64,000 nt of DNA from Larimichthys crocea (Eukaryota; Chordata; Actinopteri; Sciaenidae), in assembly GCF_000972845.2 (NCBI RefSeq), contig NW_020853564.1:124001-188000 (forward strand), written 5' to 3'. The notes under the pieces were generated by a model, which saw only the letters and a list, made by a program, of their open reading frames with translations, was not told where the DNA came from and did no database searches. Of the stretch, positions 60,331-64,000 are shown one piece after another. The translations under genes and the position numbers were made by a program. Position 1 is the stretch's first letter. The number at the start of each line of letters is the position of its first letter.

Positions 60331-60361
60331 TCTGTTGTAATTGTGAGCAGGCCATATTGCA
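60331..60361. repeat. Second copy of the 31-bp sequence at 55531-55561
   Basis: 30 of 31 bases identical, same orientation. The surrounding sequence is unrelated. Confidence 0.8.
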
Positions 60362-61604
60362 TATTGCACACACAAACAGCAGGGAAATAATAAGCAGTGA
60401 CAGCAGACTGCAGCTTGGCACATGTTTGATGATTTGCATTTTGGTTAGTTAGCTTTGCTGCTTTTCAGCAACAACAGCAGATGTAGACAAGACATGATAT
60501 GAGCCAAGGTTGAGCGGGTTTAGATCATTGGATTTGAATTGAACAAGAAAAAGCAGGCATCATCAGTAAACGTGAGGAATGATCAGGGAGAACAGGAGGC
60601 TGTGTCACCTTCAGGGCCCGGCTGGGCTTTATCAGAGGAGTGCAGAGGTCAGCTGTTGCCCTGTGTCTGCCTGTCCTCTACAGCCTGCTCCATACTAAGA
60701 CACATTCAGTTAGGCCAAGGCTGTCATTAGTGCAGAGACTGTGGAGATATGCAGTGCGTAATAAGACACATCCTTGTAATTTACACCACAGATCAGAGAC
60801 ATGTCTGTGCCATTCAGCTCATGAATACTAGTGTGCTCAGGCTGAGAGATGGTAACCCCCCTGTTTGAATAAGCTCTCTCCCATGGGGCGAAACAGCATT
60901 GACACCACAATGTACAGTGTGTGTGTGTGTTCCTTTTAGACTTACATTGGTTTGAACACACCAGCCATATTCTTATGTCACAGGGTTTTTCAAAGCACAT
61001 AATCCTTCTTATATAAATGGTCTTTTTTTATTTATTTATTTTTACCCTGGATAGACCTCCAGAGTACGTGAGATGAAGCAGATCTAAATTAAATCTAAAT
61101 AAAACAGGAACAGTCAGTGATGCATGTTGGCATGCTTTGCAAACAAGAATTCTACTTTCATTGTACCTCTACCGGGGCAAGTAGCTTCAACACACAGCTT
61201 GTTTGCATACAACCACAGTAGGCTAAAATACACACAACAGATAAACAGTTGTGGCGGTGAGTCATCCTTCATAGGAACAGTTCATCGAGGCCTTCTTGTG
61301 CTGTTTAATTGTCTCCCAACATCACAATGTCAACTCCATTTTACTTCACTGAGTAGATGATTCGAGTTAACGCACAAGGCTCAGCTCCAGAAAGATAAAA
61401 ATGAATGATTCCTGAGTCTTAAACGTTTACTGAACAGAATGGTCTCAGTCCATCCTTTATTTACAAGCAGAAATGCACTGTATGATATTTAATGTTTTCA
61501 CTGTCAGTTACTTTGATGTGGGTAAGTCTTATATTACAATGCAAACTAACAAGTTTGTCTTAATAGAACTGCTGTTTATACTTCTTAATAAAAGACAAAA
61601 CACA

Positions 61605-62140
61605 TTATTAAAAAAAAATGTTTATTGACATCAGAAGCAATTTAAATTTCAACAATAAACAAGGCGTTTTTTTCTTATTTTTGCTATTACAGTGGTACGT
61701 AAAGATCAGTAAAACAACCGTGATACGTCAAAACTCGATAACAGGTCATCTGAAATAAAAACACACAGGAAAAGGAAAAAAAAGGAACACTCAGATCTAA
61801 CTCAGTTTTGTTTTTATGTGCTGTGCACCTCTAGCTAGGGTAAATACTGTAAGCCCACCCCTTTACACTGTACCAGGCAGGATAGTGGTCTAGGAACTAT
61901 CACTGAAAAAATAAGACTGGCAGAAAGATACAGACACGACACTTGTGTAGTGTTAACTATACAAAAAGGAGAAAAAAACTGTACAGCATAAAAACAACTG
62001 ATATACACAGCCTTTTTTGTTGTTTTTTTTTTACCCCTTGGATACTAACGTATTTTCTTTCAGTAAGTGAAGTGTGTACAAGGGGGTTAAATGCTTTATA
62101 AACAAGAAAAAAAAATGACCACTATATATGTCACCGCCAA
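61605..62140 (-). other. hmgb1: hmgb1 3' UTR with poly(A) signal at 61626-61621
   Basis: AATAAA on the minus strand sits about 515 nt past the stop, followed by ACATTTTTTTTAATAATG. The UTR is T/A-rich with several U-runs on the sense strand (62000-62035, 61660-61680), as in other HMGB1 3' UTRs. The cleavage position is inferred. Confidence 0.7.
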
Positions 62141-62293
62141 CTACTCGTCATCATCATCATAGTCGTCTTCCTCCTCCTCATCATCATCGTCGTCATCATC
62201 ATCGTCATCCTCTACCTTCTTCTCTACCTTGGCCGGGGCTTTTGCTGCTGGTCCAGCACCTGCTTTAGTCTTTTGGCGATATGCTGCAACTTC
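62141..62293 (-). CDS. hmgb1: hmgb1 coding exon 4 (end of box B, acidic tail, stop)
   Basis: The acceptor is CAATCACAG. The exon starts [12 protein letters not shown], passes an Ala/Lys/Pro linker, and ends in the acidic tail of ten Asp, then [12 protein letters not shown] and TAG at 62143-62141. The GAT/GAC/GAG-rich tail is a low-complexity trinucleotide region that can vary in length between alleles. Confidence 0.95.
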   Translation of the reverse strand, partial: EVAAYRQKTKAGAGPAAKAPAKVEKKVEDDDDDDDDDDEEEEDDYDDDDE

Positions 62294-63221
62294 CTGTGAT
62301 TGAGGAATAAAAATATATTACTAAATACTTAGAGAGAGCAGCACAACATGAATTGAATCATCATTTGTAAAACATATAGTCCCTGGCAGCATCAATAAAG
62401 CAGATTTCTTTACCTTCTCATATTTCTCCTTCAGTTTAGCGGCCTTCTTCTCAAAAGGCTGCTTGTCCTCAGAGGCGGTACCGTTCCACATCTCACCCAG
62501 CCTCTTGGCGACCTCTCCAATGGTCAGTCCAGGAGCCTCGCCTTTCACCTTGGGGCGGAACTCTGAGCAAAAGATGAAGAAGGCAGATCTGGGGGGGAAG
62601 GCAGGGAATTAATGAGTTTGTCATTTACACATCATAACATGTTTCATATTGTGTCTTTACTTTTTCTATTGCCAGCTGCTATAACGTAAAGTGTTGACAT
62701 GGAGTACTTACGGAGGCCTCTTGGGGGCATTGGGGTCCTTGTACTTCTTCTTCTTGCCTCCCCTGGCTGGAACATAGCTCATCATCTCCCTCTCATAGCG
62801 CGCCTTGTCCTGCCTAGCCAAGTCCTCAAACTTGCCCTTCTCCTTGTTGGACATTGTCTGAAAACAGAGGTAACTTGCTGAATAGACTGTTGTACTGTAA
62901 GTGCTCCCTATGTTTGGAATCATCTTAGTTATTGCACACTGTGGGCATCTAAGAGCCATAACACGACAATAACTATATTCTATACTGATGTGCACCGATA
63001 ATGAGTGCCCTCTAGTAAATCCTCTGAAACAAAATTGGGAATTCAAATTTCAAGCTTATTCGTTTTTTCCTCACCTTCCATCGCTCGGAGCACTTCTTGG
63101 AAAACTCGGCAAAGTTGACTGAAGCATCAGGGTGCTTCTTCTTATGCTCCTCCCGGCAGGTCTGGACAAAATAGGCATAGGAGGACATCTTGCCCCTCGG
63201 CTTTCCTGGCTCTTTCCCCAT
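62141..63221 (-). CDS. hmgb1: hmgb1, high mobility group box 1 (4 coding exons, 206 aa)
   Basis: Join on the minus strand: 63221-63075, 62857-62712, 62588-62414, 62293-62141. The lengths (147, 146, 175, 153) sum to 621 nt, 206 codons plus TAG. All introns are GT-AG and in phase. HMG box A covers about residues 9-79 ([39 protein letters not shown]). Box B starts after [15 protein letters not shown] and runs to [13 protein letters not shown] (about 94-157). A basic/Ala linker follows, then an acidic tail with ten Asp in a row, EEEEDDY and a final DDDDE. The DDDDE end is like mammalian HMGB1, whereas HMGB2 ends in Glu-rich residues. Box A Cys22 and Cys44, the redox pair, are both present. Known function: DNA bending and chromatin binding in the nucleus, and an alarmin when released. 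The tail is shorter than in mammals, as is usual in fish. HMGB2 is the main alternative. Confidence 0.95.
62414..62588 (-). CDS. hmgb1: hmgb1 coding exon 3 (HMG box B)
   Basis: The acceptor is a run of C followed by AG; the donor is GTAAAG. The exon completes Pro, then encodes [20 protein letters not shown] through [20 protein letters not shown] and KLKEKYEK. It covers almost all of box B, including its Cys. Confidence 0.96.
62712..62857 (-). CDS. hmgb1: hmgb1 coding exon 2 (end of box A, linker)
   Basis: The acceptor is CTGTTTTCAG and the donor GTAAGT. The exon encodes [20 protein letters not shown] through YERE, then the basic linker [16 protein letters not shown] plus two bases of Pro. 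Confidence 0.96.
63075..63221 (-). CDS. hmgb1: hmgb1 coding exon 1 (first part of HMG box A)
   Basis: The exon encodes [20 protein letters not shown] through KKCSERWK, 49 codons, with donor GTGAGG. The acceptor CTGTTTTCAG leaves a 14-nt leader (63235-63222) in the same exon, so an upstream non-coding exon is expected. The open frame continuing past WK into VRKKR is intron read-through and not protein. Confidence 0.96.
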
Positions 63222-63478
63222 CCTGATGACTGTACCTGAAAACAGAGAGGTTTCGCATACAGGTTAGCTGCATCAAAACTGTTTTTATTTTATTGTTGGG
63301 GTGCATAGGCCAAAGTTCTACATCCCATACGCTTTGGAAACATCACACCCAAAAAGTAGTTTCCCGAAAATGTATTGTTTTATTAATTAAAAATAGATTA
63401 ATAAAAAAATTTTAATCTACAAATCTAATCTAGACTACATTTAGATTAGAAATAATGCATCCGTTTGTGGTTCTTACC
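63222..63478 (-). other. hmgb1: hmgb1 leader and first intron (probable)
   Basis: A strong donor TGG|GTAAGAA on the minus strand lies at 63477-63476. It pairs naturally with the acceptor before base 63235, giving a non-coding first exon ending at 63478 and a 240-bp intron. This arrangement is usual for HMGB genes. Expression data would be needed to fix the first exon's start. Confidence 0.6.
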
Positions 63479-63760
63479 CACCTACCGCGCTCCTCTTGCA
63501 ATACAATGAGTATGTCTTTTTACTGGCCGCTGGTGTTGATACACTCCTGGAGTGACCCGCCCTCGCTGCTGTCAAACGGCACTAAGTTAGGACCCGTTAA
63601 CTCCGCTCGCTGAGATCAAACCGTGCAGCGCGGACGTAGCTAACGCGATGAAAATGACTTTATTTATTGATGCACTCTACACTGTGGCCTTTACATAAAA
63701 CTCAGTGGTCCGCGGTCAACTCCCATTTTGGTGCTTAAAAAAAAAAAAAAAAAGGGGCTC
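63479..63760 (-). promoter_or_regulatory. hmgb1: hmgb1 non-coding exon 1 and promoter region
   Basis: A CpG-rich stretch (63540-63650 contains many CG steps, such as CTCCGCTCGCTG and GCAGCGCGGACG) lies just upstream of the inferred first-exon donor. Two poly(A) tracts at 63738-63755 and 63775-63803 flank it on the upstream side. I do not see a confident TATA box. The exact start site is unknown. Confidence 0.5.
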
Positions 63761-63774
63761 AACACATCGTTCCG

Positions 63775-63803
<29 letters not shown>
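63738..63803. repeat. Two poly(A) tracts upstream of hmgb1
   Basis: Runs of A at about 63738-63755 and 63775-63803 are separated by a 20-bp unique stretch. Read in the gene's direction they are T tracts about 250-330 bp before the first-exon donor. Confidence 0.9.
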
Positions 63804-63805
<2 letters not shown>

Positions 63806-64000
63806 AAATCACATAAAAACGTTCAAATTCAGATTTGCTTGCACGAATAAATCTTCTCGTTCTCATCAAAAGTGCAAAAGTTCCAAAAAAATGCAGCTGC
63901 ATAACATAAACAGCCCTGTGTGGGACTACAAGAGAGGACTTTTTTTAAAAACTCGTGTTTTTGGGGAAAAAACACCCTCAGAGCTCATCTGGAAGAAGAA

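Noticed and set aside
60539..60831. Small plus-strand frames near 60.6 kb
   Set aside because: They are under 65 codons, overlap each other in different frames, and have no recognisable domain or splice sites.
62549..63046. A separate gene starting upstream of TMSNKEKG
   Set aside because: The extra N-terminal residues are intron translation; the acceptor CTGTTTTCAG fixes the exon start.
63012..63074. Extension of HMG box A into [13 protein letters not shown]
   Set aside because: A consensus donor GTGAGG follows WK, and the next exon supplies TMSNKEKGK as in all HMGB proteins; this is intron read-through.
1..64000. Prokaryote-style operon, phage, toxin-antitoxin or defence system
   Set aside because: The spliced vertebrate genes and fish repeats rule out a bacterial or phage origin, and no such motifs were seen.

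Overview
The window is nuclear DNA from a ray-finned fish, most likely a percomorph teleost. The evidence is two vertebrate genes with GT-AG introns, many long (AC)n/(GT)n microsatellites, and teleost-type interspersed repeats (tRNA-derived SINEs, hAT and Tc1 MITEs, L1-like and L2/Rex-like LINEs, a BEL/Pao fragment). No prokaryotic feature was seen.

Two protein-coding genes can be assembled by hand, both on the minus strand. (1) ubl3 (membrane-anchored ubiquitin-fold protein) has five coding exons between 36025 and 6523. They join in phase into 354 nt, 117 codons plus stop, the length of vertebrate UBL3. Intron 1 is about 24 kb. A CpG-rich leader and promoter lies at about 36.03-36.8 kb, and a 3' UTR of about 1.8 kb ends near the poly(A) signal at 4733-4738. 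(2) hmgb1 has four coding exons between 63221 and 62141. They join into 621 nt (206 aa) with HMG boxes A and B and an acidic tail. The poly(A) signal is at 61621-61626, and a probable non-coding first exon ends at about 63478.

Layout: 1-1425 is a decayed LINE endonuclease region (minus strand) running off the left edge. 1.4-4.7 kb is intergenic DNA with SINEs and a MITE. 4.7-36.8 kb is ubl3; its large first intron holds two hAT insertions with perfect 8-bp target-site duplications, nested MITEs, three copies of a repeat carrying a CRE palindrome, and a 154-codon open frame I cannot assign. 36.8-61.6 kb is intergenic: L2/Rex-type LINE tails, a CAGGGG-type hAT, a damaged L1-like element (48.43-52.2 kb), a BEL/Pao pol remnant (55.13-55.69 kb), SINE-like repeats, CTCF-like motifs and possible conserved non-coding DNA. 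61.6-64 kb is hmgb1 and its promoter.

The two genes are unrelated in function. UBL3 is a lipid-anchored ubiquitin-like modifier of membrane proteins; HMGB1 is a DNA-bending chromatin protein. Their shared strand and neighbourhood match the mammalian UBL3-KATNAL1-HMGB1 block, but I recognise no katnal1 exon between them. I found no convincing new multi-gene system. The most unusual items are the unassigned frame at 27.2-27.7 kb, the 27-bp insertion with 10-bp repeats at 55.5 kb and its second copy at 60.3 kb, and the CRE-carrying repeat family.
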